From NCBI GenBank assembly GCA_003999685.1, contig CP021226.1, positions 1,798,001-1,862,000 on the forward strand: a stretch of DNA of 64,000 nucleotides. The letters are read 5' to 3'. Within the stretch, counting starts at the first letter, position 1. Each line of letters opens with the position of its first letter. Shown here in pieces: positions 1 through 10,689 of this stretch. The DNA is from Taiwanofungus camphoratus. Lineage: Eukaryota; Basidiomycota; Agaricomycetes; Polyporales; Taiwanofungaceae. The notes under the pieces are model-generated. The model saw only the letters and a list, made by a program, of their open reading frames with translations, searched no databases and had not been told where the DNA came from. Position numbers and translations under genes: made by a program.

Positions 1-620
1 GCGGGAACTCTGAACGTGAGCCTTGTACATGCTACGAGTGATTGCAGTAAAAGGCGAGAAATGCAGCCAGCCGAGACGTATCGTACTCTACAAGCCATGA
101 GTGTCTGTACTCCTTCACCTAGAATATCCAGAAGTTTGGAAGCTTGAATTGCATCCCGAAGATAAGCTCCTTGAAGTTGCCATGTTTCAACTGTTCGTTC
201 AGAGCTACGTTCTCGGCGCCTCAAGCTGGACAAGATACCAAGGAAAGTGGCAACATATGCAAACCAGAGATAACAAGAACTTTCCAGACATGATATCCGA
301 CGCGAGGCAAGTGGCTTAGGAGAAGACAGGCTCGCATGGTCCCATATAGACTCAAAGCTTCAGCATGTCAGGCATGGCAAACTCGAACTCTGCTGACACG
401 CATCAGAGGAGACACAGCCTGGCCAAGCTCCACGGAGCACTGTCCGTATAGGGTCGGAGGTAAGGCGCAGTAGAAATGCCCTGCGCAGACAGAAATGAAT
501 TGCCATTGCAAGTCTAGGGCTTGCGTGACATGAAACACTAGGCCGGGAATTCCCGGAGCCGGCTCCGCTCACGCCTCGCGGCTCAGCGACCTCGGCCTCA
601 ACTCCCCGTCCAAGCCCCTC
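1..620. other. no gene recognised
   Basis: Short open frames exist on both strands but none has a recognisable domain, a plausible exon chain or a family match I know. The right end must contain the upstream region of the secreted-protein gene that starts at 730. Confidence 0.4.
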
Positions 621-630
621 TATAAAAGGC
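621..630 (+). promoter_or_regulatory. TATA box of the small secreted protein gene
   Basis: TATAAAAGGC lies 109 bases before the ATG at 730, a usual distance for a fungal TATA element plus a short 5' leader. No other candidate start lies between. The assignment rests on position and consensus only. Confidence 0.5.
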
Positions 631-729
631 CGGGCTACTGAGTGGGACCTCCCAGCATTTGAGCTCACAACCCTCATACAACTGCTAACCAGTTTAAAAT
701 CCTTTACGACTAACGTTACCGCTACGAAT

Positions 730-1290
730 ATGAACAAGTTCACGAACGTTTTCTTCTTCTTCCTACTTTCTTTCTTCGCCCTCGTCAGTGCGTATCCTGT
801 CATCCGGGACGTTTTCGTTCCTCCGGTCACCTCTCCCAATCGGGGTACGGTATGGGTTGTTGGCCAGAAGTACAACGTGACCTGGTAAGGTTTTTTTACT
901 TGATGTCAAGGTATAAGACGCTCAGCCCCTTTTTCGTGCGTTCCAGGGACACCTCTCATGCACCAGTCAATATCACCAACAAGATTGGCAAAGTGGTTTT
1001 GGCAAAGAATGGCAGCCAAGATTACGGTAAGGATACCCTTCTTAGAATCCATTCGTTTAATTATTCACGCAATGCACAGAGCACCCTTTGGCTGGCAACT
1101 TCTCCATCTTGCTTGGTAGCATCGAGGTTACTTGCCCAAATGTGACCACTGGGACTGACTATGCTATCGTCTGTGAGTTATAGCTATCCGTGGTATATCT
1201 AGAATGCTGTGAACTGACAGGACCGGTACAATCCCAGTATTCGGTGACTCTGGCAACTACAGCCCCGACTTCACTATTGTCAACGTCTGA
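730..1290 (+). CDS. small secreted protein, Kre9/Knh1 (Ser-Thr-rich GPI-type) family
   Basis: Four exons (730-884, 947-1026, 1080-1172, 1238-1290) give 126 residues. The first 20 or so residues are a clear signal peptide (basic start, long F/L/V core, then SAYP), so the product should be exported to the wall or outside. The mature part has the ordered motifs SPNRGTVWVVGQKYNVTW, an ITNKIGKVVLA stretch, ILLGSIEVTCP, then FGDSGNYSPDFTIV. These are the strands of the Ig-like Kre9/Knh1 N-terminal domain found in many small basidiomycete secreted proteins. I see no long Ser/Thr tail or GPI signal, so it is probably soluble rather than wall-anchored. A role in beta-1,6-glucan or wall surface is known for yeast members and is only inferred here. 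The TATA box at 621 suggests regulated expression. Confidence 0.85.
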
Positions 1291-2256
1291 GCGCTCGGAG
1301 AACAAAGTGCATCTTATCGTCACTGTTTTTGAATCTGAAAACCAGTGAACAATGTCCGTAGGGACTTGTGGACTTTGTACATTTGAATTGGACCCTCCGC
1401 CATTTTGTAGCATAATGCTCTTGATGGACTTGTCACGAATTGTGGACTTCGAACTTTGCTATCTTACATGTCTGTACTACATGTAATTGAACCGTGTACA
1501 ATATAATGAATGTACCCTACTTCAATATTGGTAGGAGATTTTCAGAGAGCTTTTGGAGGTATAAGCTTGGTATACTGCCGACCGCAGTCGGCAAATTGAA
1601 TAACATATATCCGCAAGGGATATCCCATTATTGTAAACCCGCAAATACAGAATATTATAACAGCCATAAAATATAGGCATAAGAGTTCCAGACTTACCTA
1701 TGGGTCTAAATGCCACCAAATTGTCAGCAAAGATAACAGATTAATGTGTTTATGTACACGACCCTGAGTTCAAGACGTCAGTATGATGAAGAGCGTATGG
1801 TTGAAAAGGGTGTGTCTCAGTAAGATTTATCGTCACTCCCACTTTGAACGTGTTCAAGGCGAGTTGGGCTCGTTAAATCATAAATGAATCATAGACTGAT
1901 CTCCGTTCTAGACACTGAATGAAATGCATAGCTTACCTCGCCGTGATCGCCACTTTGACACCAGTGATGATGCGTGCCCGAGTGGAAGACCATTGAAGAA
2001 CGCTCTTGGCAAGTGGAACTTCGCATTCCAGTGAAGGTAGGCCTCAAGCTTCAGAATGTCCCATGAGCACAAGACGAGTGCAATTTCAACATTTTTTAAG
2101 GGCAAAGGTAGGAAAGGGAGAAACGCAGTGAAGGTGAGGTGAGATGAACGAAGAGCAAATTTATCGTGCTACTTACTACACGTCCACGTGATCCGTCGCG
2201 TACGCGCGATCCTCTCACGGTTCGACTTTCGAACGGGCCAGTACTCTCTCGGTCGC
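1291..2256. other. intergenic; two small perfect hairpins
   Basis: No coding pattern was recognised. A 7-bp inverted repeat TGCCGAC/GTCGGCA with a 4-base loop sits at 1576-1593. Another, ATATCC/GGATAT, follows near 1608-1624. They lie about 300 bases beyond the stop of the secreted protein gene and could be chance or part of a small decayed element. Confidence 0.4.
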
Positions 2257-5200
2257 ATGCCTGAAAGCAAGCCCTCCGATATACCCCTCATGCCCTCTTC
2301 AACATCGAACAAGCTTGTGCGGCCAGTCCCATTCACGCCCAAACGACCGCTTTCGACCCATTCTAGTTCCTCCAGTGACGACCTGGGTAGCACTACTCGT
2401 CTACCACGATCAGCGACACCTAGCCTCCTTAATTCGGCGAAGAAATTCAAGGCTGCCATATCATCGGAATCAAGAACTCGTTTGGTAAAAAAGCCTAAAC
2501 CTGTATTGTCTTCTGTGCCCGGGACACCGACCAAGGATGGCTCACGACCAAAGACACCAAATAGTCCCCGGAAGGGAACAGATAGTCCGCTTCTCCTGCC
2601 CCAGATGAGCGAAATGGATGTAAGTAGGATAGATCCTGAAGAAGCTCTTGTGGATTTCCAAACCGTGGAGCCGGGCGATGTCTCGGGCGAAATTGACGAA
2701 GCGTCGCTGGCGACCGACTACGGTATGGAAGATAAAGTTCTCGTTTCTATCAGGTAAGTACGGGCATCATCATGCTTACGAATAGATTATGCCTCGTGTT
2801 GTGTTTGGTTTTTTTGCGAAGGGTAGACACACAGAGCTTCGGGGACCAGTAACATGGGAAGAGTTGACTTGCTTATGATACGGTGATCGGGCGGTTTTAG
2901 TTATATGAGACATACATCCGTGATGTCTCGTGTCGTGTGGCTGAGCTCTCCTTACATGCCATTATAGTCAAATTTGCAGTATTGTAAGCAAGTCAAGTGT
3001 TCCCAGGCCTTAATGTGACCCCCTTTGCAGGCTCAGATATTGTTAAGTTTCATTGCAGATCTCGGTAATATACGCTGTGTGGTACCCTCTTTCGCGGACG
3101 CTAAATCTCTCATATATGATCCTCTGTGCTAATGCCCTGCCAGAATTCGACCGACAAAGGTCACCTCTGCGTGGCAGACACCAGAGACAATACCTAGAAG
3201 CATCAAGCTCGACCAGCAATATGCCAAGTCATCCGCAACGGCCCCTCAAGAATTTCGCTTCGACGAAATACTGACCGGGTCCGATAACAAACCGGTATAC
3301 AATGCAGTAGCACGGAGTCACGTCTGTGCCGCAATGGATGGCTACAATTCCGTGATCTTCGCATATGGACAGACTGCTAGCGGCAAGACTTTCACGCTCG
3401 TATGTCTTGATTCTCCATATCTTGATAGTGCACCAACCTGAAGTTCTCTGCCTGCAGAGTGGCGATGAAGACCAGCCGGGTATCATCCCCCGGGCGATGA
3501 AAGATATCTTTGCATACATCCGACGGACCCCGACACGCGAATATCTGCTGCGATGTTCGTACTTGGAGATCTATAACGAGACGATCCACGACCTGCTCGC
3601 GCCGCCATCGTCGAGTGTGTCACAGTCGGTGCAAATTCAAGGCACAGGTGCGAATGTCGTGCTGACGCCGCTCCGCGAGGAGGTTGTCACTAGCCTAAAG
3701 AGCGTGCGGGAGGTACTCGAGCGTGGGGAGGGTAACCGAAGAACGGCGAGCACAGATTGGAATGAGAGGAGCAGCAGGAGCCACAGTGTATTCAGAGTAG
3801 TTATAGAGAGTAGGGAGAGGGGAGCGGCAACGGAGGAACCGGGGGTGCCAAGTGGAAGGCTGACTCCCGGATTTAGGCCACCTACCCCTGGCGGGCCGCG
3901 CTTGCAAGCGAAGGGAGGGAGAAGTGTGCAGACATCTGTTTTGGTACGTTTCTTATCCATTGCATGACCTTTAGAGATCGTTGAAGCTTTGTGACTGCAG
4001 AGTTTGATCGACCTCGCTGGCTCGGAGAAGGCCACGTCTGACAAGGAACGAACTAGAGAAGGCAAGTACATTAATACCAGGTACGGTAGGAATCATACCC
4101 TGCTCTCATGAAATGCTAAATGGTCCCGGAGCTTAGTCTATTGACCCTCGGGACGGTCATTGCTACCCTTGCAGAGAATTCTTCCAAGAATAAGAGGTAA
4201 GTAAAATTTGCTAGATCGCGTCCGAATGGAAATGCTGACCTGCTGCGACAAATAGTGATCATGTTCCTTTCCGCAACTCGAAATTGACACGCATGCTCCA
4301 GCCATCACTTTCGGGAAATGCACGGATCTCTGTCATTTGCACAATCAATCCAGATACGACTGCGATTGGAGAGTCTACAAGCACGCTCCTCTTCGCGCAG
4401 AGGATCAAGAAAGTGCAGGTGAGTATTACTCCAAAAAGTATATCTGTGATGGTCTAATGTATGTTCTTCTCTGCTTTAGCTGAGCGCACAGAAGAAGGAA
4501 GTTGTAGACACTGAGGCTCTACTCGAACGGTATAGGAAGGAGATTGAGGAACTGAAGAAACGTCTGGCAGAAAGAGAGGCTGAGGCCCCTGTGCGAACGC
4601 GAAGGCTTTCTGCGCGAGAAGTACGTTGTTGCTTTCCCTTCATCATGAAGCAATCTTGAGATAATTCGTTGTAGCAATTAGATGAATCGAGAGCAATGAA
4701 TGACCTCAACGCCCGGATCAAGCAGCTCACAAAGCTTATCCTGACGAGCCAGACAGTTGACGAGACGAAGGGGGATGAATCCCGTCCGTCAAGTCCGGCG
4801 AAGATTGACTTTGATATGTCACCGTATCAAGTACGTCAGAGGCATGGCACACATTTCGTGTCCTTTCTCACTCATCGACTTCTCAGCTACAACAAGAACT
4901 GCTAGCTTCCCGTCGGCAGATTGAGACGCAGTCCACACAAATCTTATCATTGGAAGCCGCGCTTCTGGCGAGACCGCAATTGCCGCCGGACGCACCGGAG
5001 AGTGAGAAGGACAAGCTGCTCACCGAGCAGGCAAAGACCATCCGTGAGCTTGAGATCGTTGTGAAGGGATATGAGGAGAATCTGGGCGAGCCGCTTCGGG
5101 CAGTGCGGGAAGATGTGGAAAGGGAGTGGATTGAGAAGCTGGAGAAAGAAGTCAAGCGGAGAGAAGAGAAAGAGGCATGGGCGGACGAGCTCGTTAAGCA

Positions 5201-5661
5201 GCTTGAGAAGGAGAAGAAGGTGAGCATCGTTCTTTCGTTCGATCTTATTGGTCTTGTCTGATTGTTATTTGCAGATGCGCGTGAAGCTTGAGGAGGAACG
5301 TCAAGCGCTGGCGGCGTTCGTCAAGAAATTCGACGCCTTGGGGCTCGGCGGCAGCTTGCCCGTATCTACGAAGCTTAATCCGCCCATGCCTACGCCTGGT
5401 GGTGCAGCAGCTGTGTTTGCGCAACGGCAACGCAGCCGAATGCAATCCACGGAATTTGACGCGCCGATGTCGACTGTGGCAGAGACGGATTCTCCGATGA
5501 GGCTTGGGGCAGGGCAACCGAGTCTATTAGAAGAGGAGTGGGACGATGTGAACGACGTGAGCTTCGGTGACGAAAAGCCTCTCGCTTTTCCCACATCAAA
5601 ACCAGGCTCTGCGAGTTCGAGAAGAGGGATTTTCGGCGAAAAAGAAAACCTCCCCGTGTAG
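2257..5661 (+). CDS. kinesin motor protein, kinesin-7 (CENP-E/Kip2/Tea2-like)
   Basis: Ten exons (2257-2753, 3144-3399, 3458-3943, 4001-4080, 4137-4196, 4256-4418, 4480-4620, 4675-4830, 4887-5219, 5275-5661) encode 852 residues. The first ~155 residues are Ser/Pro-rich with TP and SP sites. The motor follows: VLVSIRIRP, P-loop GQTASGKT, switch I SSRSHSVF, switch II DLAGSEKA and the neck-proximal VPFRNSKLTR. An N-terminal motor followed by coiled coil (DTEALLERYRKEIEELKK onward) makes it a plus-end-directed type. A Ser/Thr-rich N extension and TP-rich tail fit the fungal kinesin-7 group that carries cargo to microtubule tips. An upstream GTG at 2188 is in frame, but 2257 is the first ATG. Intron 1 is 390 nt, far longer than the rest (50-60 nt), because it holds a foldback element. 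Confidence 0.9.
2855..3005. repeat. MITE-like foldback element inside kinesin intron 1
   Basis: The ends are inverted repeats of about 21 bp. The left arm is TGGGAAGAGTTGACTTGCTTA-like at 2855-2875 and the right arm is its complement at 2985-3005, with 12 consecutive perfect pairs (TTGACTTGCTTA at 2864-2875 with TAAGCAAGTCAA at 2985-2996) and two mismatches further out. Weaker pairing continues outward for another 15-20 bases. In the middle, GAGACAT (2907-2913) pairs with ATGTCTC (2923-2929). No open frame and no clear target-site duplication are visible. It could be a miniature inverted-repeat transposon or a structured intron RNA. Confidence 0.6.
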
Positions 5662-6200
5662 TCCGCGACAGCTCATGTATGCAAGGCATGTACAACATGA
5701 CATTCTCAGCGTTCGACATGTATGAACTGAGCTTGCTTGAACGTTTGTTACTAACCGACATCTTTTACTTCATTGTCATCTTTCTGGATCTTCTCGTGTC
5801 ACTCGTGAAAGTGCATATGCATACCTTGGGAAGTATTGGTGGCTAGTAGTTCACGTGCGCGGGCTTTGATAACTTGGTGGATAATGCCCCTGTACATCAG
5901 CAGTACGCCGCATTTTGTAGATGGTTGACATGAAACTTACGACATATAAGTATGTGAGCGGATCAGACTTGTGCGATCACTTACGGCTACTACTCACATA
6001 TTGATCAAAGGAGTACGCACATCTGCGATGTTAAACATCGATGGTCAGTGCGCTTGAATATATTCTCGTTTCAAAGCTGGAAGATGCGGACGAATTATCC
6101 AGACAGTGAGGTCAGCTCTGTTACATAAGTACATGTCGACATTGACCAATGCTATCAAATAGGAGTCAGTTGGACCCTAAATTTACTTGCAATTTCCGCG
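5662..6200. other. intergenic, nothing recognised
   Basis: This is the 3' flank of the kinesin gene. No exon chain, RNA gene or repeat was recognised. Confidence 0.4.
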
Positions 6201-6267
6201 GCTGCTTCAACATGGCGTCAAAGACTAACAAAGGCCTCCCTCGGGCCTCAGCCAGAGCCACCGATTA

Positions 6268-6627
6268 CTATCCCTCATCACGTATTCGGCACTCCCCCAA
6301 GTCGGCAGTAACAGAACTGTCATAAATCATGTGAACGCACATTTCACAGGCAGCTAAACTCAGGACAGGTAGACGGAGATGGTTGGAATGTGTCGTCAAC
6401 AGCATACTTCGCTGGCGTGCATGATTCCAAGGCACATGAGCCATGAGCCCTGACTGACCGGTATGTCTTGTGAACAAGGACCTATCGTCCTCGGGAAGTT
6501 CGCTCACAGCTTGCTGAAGGCTGTTGAACTCTGCCTCCATGAGTATGCCTTCAGGCAAATTATCGGCCTTCGAATAGTCGTTGAGACATACAATGTGGTC
6601 GCTCCTCCATGAAGTGAACGCAGTCAC
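6268..6627 (-). pseudogene. remnant of an Agaricomycete orphan protein family (copy 1)
   Basis: A 119-residue open frame on the minus strand contains SDHIVCLNDYSKADNLPEGI. It resembles the WAGDRIIC-GDY-DDLPEGL segment of a family of hypothetical proteins common in mushrooms, as I remember it; no function is known to me. Nothing up- or downstream restores the rest of such a protein, which is normally several hundred residues long, so I call it a fragment. Part of its DNA (about 6250-6400) is similar to 7190-7350, including the stretch CCCCCAAGTCGGCA. The family link is from memory and weak. Confidence 0.35.
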
Positions 6628-6768
6628 CCTATGACGGATGTCACGTTGACTGGAAGGTGCCTGCTGGTGAGAGCGAGGGAAATAGCGTCCAGGAGGTTCC
6701 CGATCTGTCCGAAAATCATATACAGAATTTTGGGTGCCAAATCGAGCACCCCCAGGGCTAGATAGATA

Positions 6769-7119
6769 TTACATGTTAGCACTAATGAAGATTCCTGCTG
6801 TTTTCGTGATTATCAGAACGTAAGGTAATTGTATGATCCCATCACAAACCTTGCCCGGAATCTTGACCGGGGGTAGTTTGGAGGGCACAGCCAAGACATA
6901 TATGAGACTCGATGGATCCCCGGTGAACATAAACTCGCCGAGCTTTCCACCAATGCTAATTATTTCTTTCCTATCAAGGTTCAGGCTAGAGCATAAGGCA
7001 AACATTGCCAAAATTCTGTAGGTGCTCATTACTAGGTGTTCACGCTGTCCAGTATTGTCCCATGTTGGTCGACTTCTGAGGCACCGGTGAGCAAAGGGTG
7101 GATACCGGCACGTATTCAA
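6769..7119 (-). other. unrecognised open reading frame
   Basis: This is a 116-residue open frame on the minus strand between the two orphan-family remnants. Its codon usage looks protein-like (Gly-, Pro- and hydrophobic-rich, with IPGKVCDGIIQLPYVL), but I recognise no motif and see no convincing start or splice partners. It may be part of the same decayed locus. Confidence 0.2.
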
Positions 7120-7429
7120 AGACGTTGGGTCACCTTATGGATCTCCTTTTATGTCTCTGCTGCCGCTTGCAGATGGTCCAGGCAAGCCAATGATACTATC
7201 CCTAACCACCGTGTATTCAGCACCCCCCAAGTCGGCACCCTCATGATTCTCGCATTCACTACACTTCGAGCTTGAACAAAGGTAAAAGGTGGAGTGGTTG
7301 GGGAATCCCTTTTTCTCAGGTGCTGTCCTGCTGTCGTGAATCGCTTGCCTTCGACTGGGAGTTCCACCGCAGATTAATCCACCGCAGATTCCCAACGCCC
7401 AGAACGGAAAGAGCTTAATAGACTGATTA

Positions 7430-7800
7430 CCGTTACCTATTCATCTGGCACAAAGTCCTGGGTTTTATTCAACCTGTCCAAGCGCAAGTATATGCGTGCA
7501 GATGCTGCTGCAGAGCTCACGGAGTCCACTCCCTCAGACCCATTCAGTAATGACGATATCAGCTTGGGGCATGTACTCTTGTCTCAGATCTGCTGGTCGT
7601 CAGATCCCTCTATTGCAATCCCGTATAAAGGGTGGCTCCATCGGGGTGCTTGGGCCGCCGACCGCTTTGAGTACTATGGACCAACTAGAACAGCTGGACA
7701 AAGCTGGAGAATGGACAGACGTCAGTGAGGGAGTGTTAAATCAAGTGCAAGAAATGTGGTATTGTAATAACGAGGGATATGACGAAGGTTGGTGGAGCGA
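7430..7800 (+). pseudogene. remnant of an Agaricomycete orphan protein family (copy 2)
   Basis: Plus-strand reading gives LSKRKYMRADAAAELT, then SLGHVLLSQICWSSDPSIAI and HRGAWAADRFE. It then continues in another frame (after about 7675) as TMDQLEQLDKAGEWTDVSEG and VLNQVQEMW. This order matches the mushroom orphan family pattern LTKxxYVRADA ... LGxxLLxxICWSSDPS ... WAGDRFxI ... EWxDVSEEV, recalled from memory. The change of frame in mid-motif, with no intron signals, says the gene is broken. It lies opposite in orientation to copy 1. Function unknown. Confidence 0.4.
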
Positions 7801-8268
7801 CACACACCTGGCAGGTGGTATAACGGTCCTCGTAGAAAGTCATACAGAAGGCCATAGTGTAGGTACGAGATGCTGTCATTTTACGCGCTTCGGCAAAAAC
7901 ACAATACTGTCTCCGATAATTCCTAAATTTCTATACGTTATTTGCTTTCCACCCACGGAGTGGGTAATTAGGTGGATGACTCTTGGCCAGGCACATCCGT
8001 CATGAGTCAACTGTCTGGTAAGTACATATTAGCATGAATGAAGCGATATGCATTATCGGATTACACCCGCCTTTACTTGTTCTCTGCAGGTCGAAAATCG
8101 CCGTAACGGAAGGGTGAACTTGGTAACTCGCTATCAAGATTGTCGCTTCTCATTCACTTAACAGCAGCGCTACAGGATGTTTTGAACAGCCCGCTCGACT
8201 TCTGACTTCGTTACACTTGCCTTGATCTCTGCTTTCCTTTTCTATAATTAATAAATCTCAACATATCA

Positions 8269-8981
8269 CTACATCCGAGCACGAATCTTTTCCGTCAAAT
8301 TCCGAGCCTCTTCATCATCCAATTCTTCACGGGCCTGTACTTCTTTGTGGAAAATTTCCTTCTCGGTCAATGGCAATGTAACACGATCAATCTTCTCAGA
8401 TACATTGTCTGATTTCAGATTTGATGGAAACAAAGGTGCTGGTATTATATGGTAATGAACCTGTATGATTAATTTATCAATTCTTGAATTGAGTTGCCCG
8501 GGCAGTGAAACTTACATGGGGAACAGCCTGAGCATACTCCTGGTTGCAGACAACGTTCAGCCCTGTGTTCTGCGTGGCTAATTGTTTCTCATGATCAGCC
8601 TTTGAGCCCTTCATTCCCTTCAGCGACTGTACCTTGGGTCAGTGCGTTTGCAACCTTAGATACGGCCTCTCCTACTGCGGCTGCGAATTCCGCAGGCAGT
8701 TCCGATACGCGTGAGTAATGGATCTTCGGAATGACCAAGGTATGTCCCGCCCGAAGTGGTAGAATATCTTCAAACACCCAGAATAATCTCGGTAAGTGAC
8801 GAAGGTTCAAGTAATCAGGCAGTGAGAAGGCACCTAGAATAGCGATTACTCTGTCATCCTCGAAGAGGCGGAATGCAGGAGCTTCCCCACGTATGATGCG
8901 ACAGAAAGGACAATCAGGATGGCTTCTCCATGATGATGGGACAGGACGGCCTTCGTGAGCTTTGATAATAAAGGAGGTCAT
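8269..8981 (-). CDS. HIT (histidine triad) family nucleotide-binding protein
   Basis: Four exons on the minus strand (8981-8834, 8767-8633, 8577-8516, 8460-8269) give 178 residues. The order CPFCRIIRGEAPAFRLFEDD, ILDILPLRAGHTLVIPK, GLNVVCNQEYAQAVPHVHYH is that of HIT proteins. The catalytic triad H-V-H-Y-H followed by IIP is intact, and CxxC near the N-terminus resembles the Hint zinc site. Members bind nucleotides and hydrolyse AMP-linked compounds such as adenosine phosphoramidates; the exact substrate is not readable here. A charged tail (about 50 residues, RVTLPLTEKEIFHKEVQAR) extends past the usual end. The gene is divergent from the methyltransferase-like gene at 9190, with 208 bases between the two starts. 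Confidence 0.9.
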
Positions 8982-9189
8982 GAGCGACAGATCTCAGAAC
9001 AACAGTGAGTCTATACGTTGTAAGCTCCTTAGGACTAGTCACCGACAAAGTGGATCCGGAAATATGTTGTGCTTGTAATCCCTAGGCCGCTATGACATAT
9101 AGTCAACGACCGAGCGCTAAGTTGGTACGTCCCGTGAACACTTCAAATTCCAGACTGAAGTTCAAATTTACTTCGGAATCACTAACAGC

Positions 9190-10483
9190 ATGTCTCGAGG
9201 TAATCGGGAAACAACCGTAGGCAATCTCAAGGGATCTATGAGAGAAAATTATTCTGAACATGGTGTAGAGGAGGCAGGTCGCTCTTCTGTATTGCCGCCG
9301 TACCCAATTAACACCACTGTTTAGTATTATAGGAAAGTGGGCGCTACGTACCGCAACCCCCACTATCCTGGAATTCGCAGTTGTCTTTTCTTATGGCTGA
9401 ATAGGTAGCACCAAGCTGAACTCTTACGTCTGACCCATGATAAATGTGTATTTGCTTTGATAGATGGTGGCAATCGCGATCAAATACGACTTCGAACCGC
9501 CTTGTTGTATTTGACATGGCCTGCGGTTAGTCACTCCTTGGCTTCGTTGACCTGCATGCGAGATTCATCTCTGCGAAAAGGCAGGTGAATTGCTCGCTAT
9601 CGAATCCAGTGAAATGAGCTTTACGTTCTCTCAATAGTGGCGAAGTGACCTTGTCGGTCCTGGAATGGTGGAGGCTGGGACGGATGGCTCATGACGAGCA
9701 GCAGCAGCCATCAGGGACCACTGCTGCTAACATCCAAAAGAATGCGATTATTCCTCATCGGCCGAAGTACAAGTTGCTCCAACCACCCTTCCTAAGCTCC
9801 GAGTTTCCAAGGCCCACTATTTTGGCGGCGGACCCGGTGAGCGCACACATGTACTTCATTACCTTATAATATTTAGTGCATATGTTCTAGTACACTACAG
9901 AAGCATATCGCACGCGAACGATGCTCGAGTGCGCCTCACTTTCCTTTCGAGACATCGCTGATGGCGCCCTCCCTCATGCAACGTCAAGAACGTCGGATAC
10001 TTCGCCCTTAAACTGCGACGACAAAGTCCAGAGAGATCCGCGAACTTCGGCGGAGAGTGAGACTTTGAGCATTGAAATGGTGATATGCTCCTTTGCGCTG
10101 CATCTCATTGAAACTCCCTCTGAACTATTTTCGCTGCTTTGGGAGCTGAGGTGAGCATGCTAGTTCAGTTCTTTACAGAGTCAAGTTCATCGTGGAAAAA
10201 GTACCAAGTGTCGGTGGCTGGTAATCTTGGCACCTCACAAGAAACCGGACGTGGGTTTCAATTATCTGGCGGATGTATGTTGACACTCACGGAAATGTTT
10301 GTTTAGATCAAGGATGGTTGGGGATGGTGCAAATGGGATGTTGAGGCCTGGTCAGAATGCCAAATGTCAGAATCGGGCGGAGAATATTTGCAGGAGAGGT
10401 TGGTCGTTTGCACCTCTCTTGAAGACGGGTACTGAACCGATAACAGGGTTCACTGTCGTATATATCGAAGTTTGAACATATGA
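9190..10483 (+). CDS. S-adenosylmethionine-dependent methyltransferase-like protein
   Basis: Eight exons (9190-9273, 9325-9404, 9464-9525, 9638-9836, 9891-10150, 10202-10250, 10307-10398, 10447-10483) give about 287 residues. The order SEHGVEE, YYRKVGATYRNPHYPGIR, LVVFDMACG, GEVTLSVLEWW, ILAADPYTTEAY, MVICSFALHLI, WLVILAPHKKP, DGWGWCKWDVEAW fits a class I methyltransferase fold: SAM loop D-x-A-C-G, then the acidic strand AADP, then the post-motif strand. Substrate unknown. Intron 1 starts with GC. The junction 9525/9638 leaves the frame one base short with canonical sites (exon sum 863, not a multiple of three). There is therefore an unusual splice site, a sequence error or a recent frameshift there. 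It converges on SHE9. Confidence 0.7.
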
Positions 10484-10689
10484 CATCTGTGTCCGCGGGA
10501 GAGGTATCTTTCCAGAGACATTTGCGGCCGGAGAAGTCATACCCGGTACTGCATGAATGTGACCAGGTTGACAGGGCACACGAAAATCCGAGAGGGTTTC
10601 AGACTAGACAGATCATAGCTGCATGCAATTGCCAGATTTTCTCCGGGTGTGTTAACGACAATAGCATCTACTGATAAGTCTCTGATTTG

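Noticed and set aside
360-875. 171-codon open frame on the minus strand
   Set aside because: It is antisense to the secreted-protein gene and its promoter; its composition is low complexity and no motif is present.
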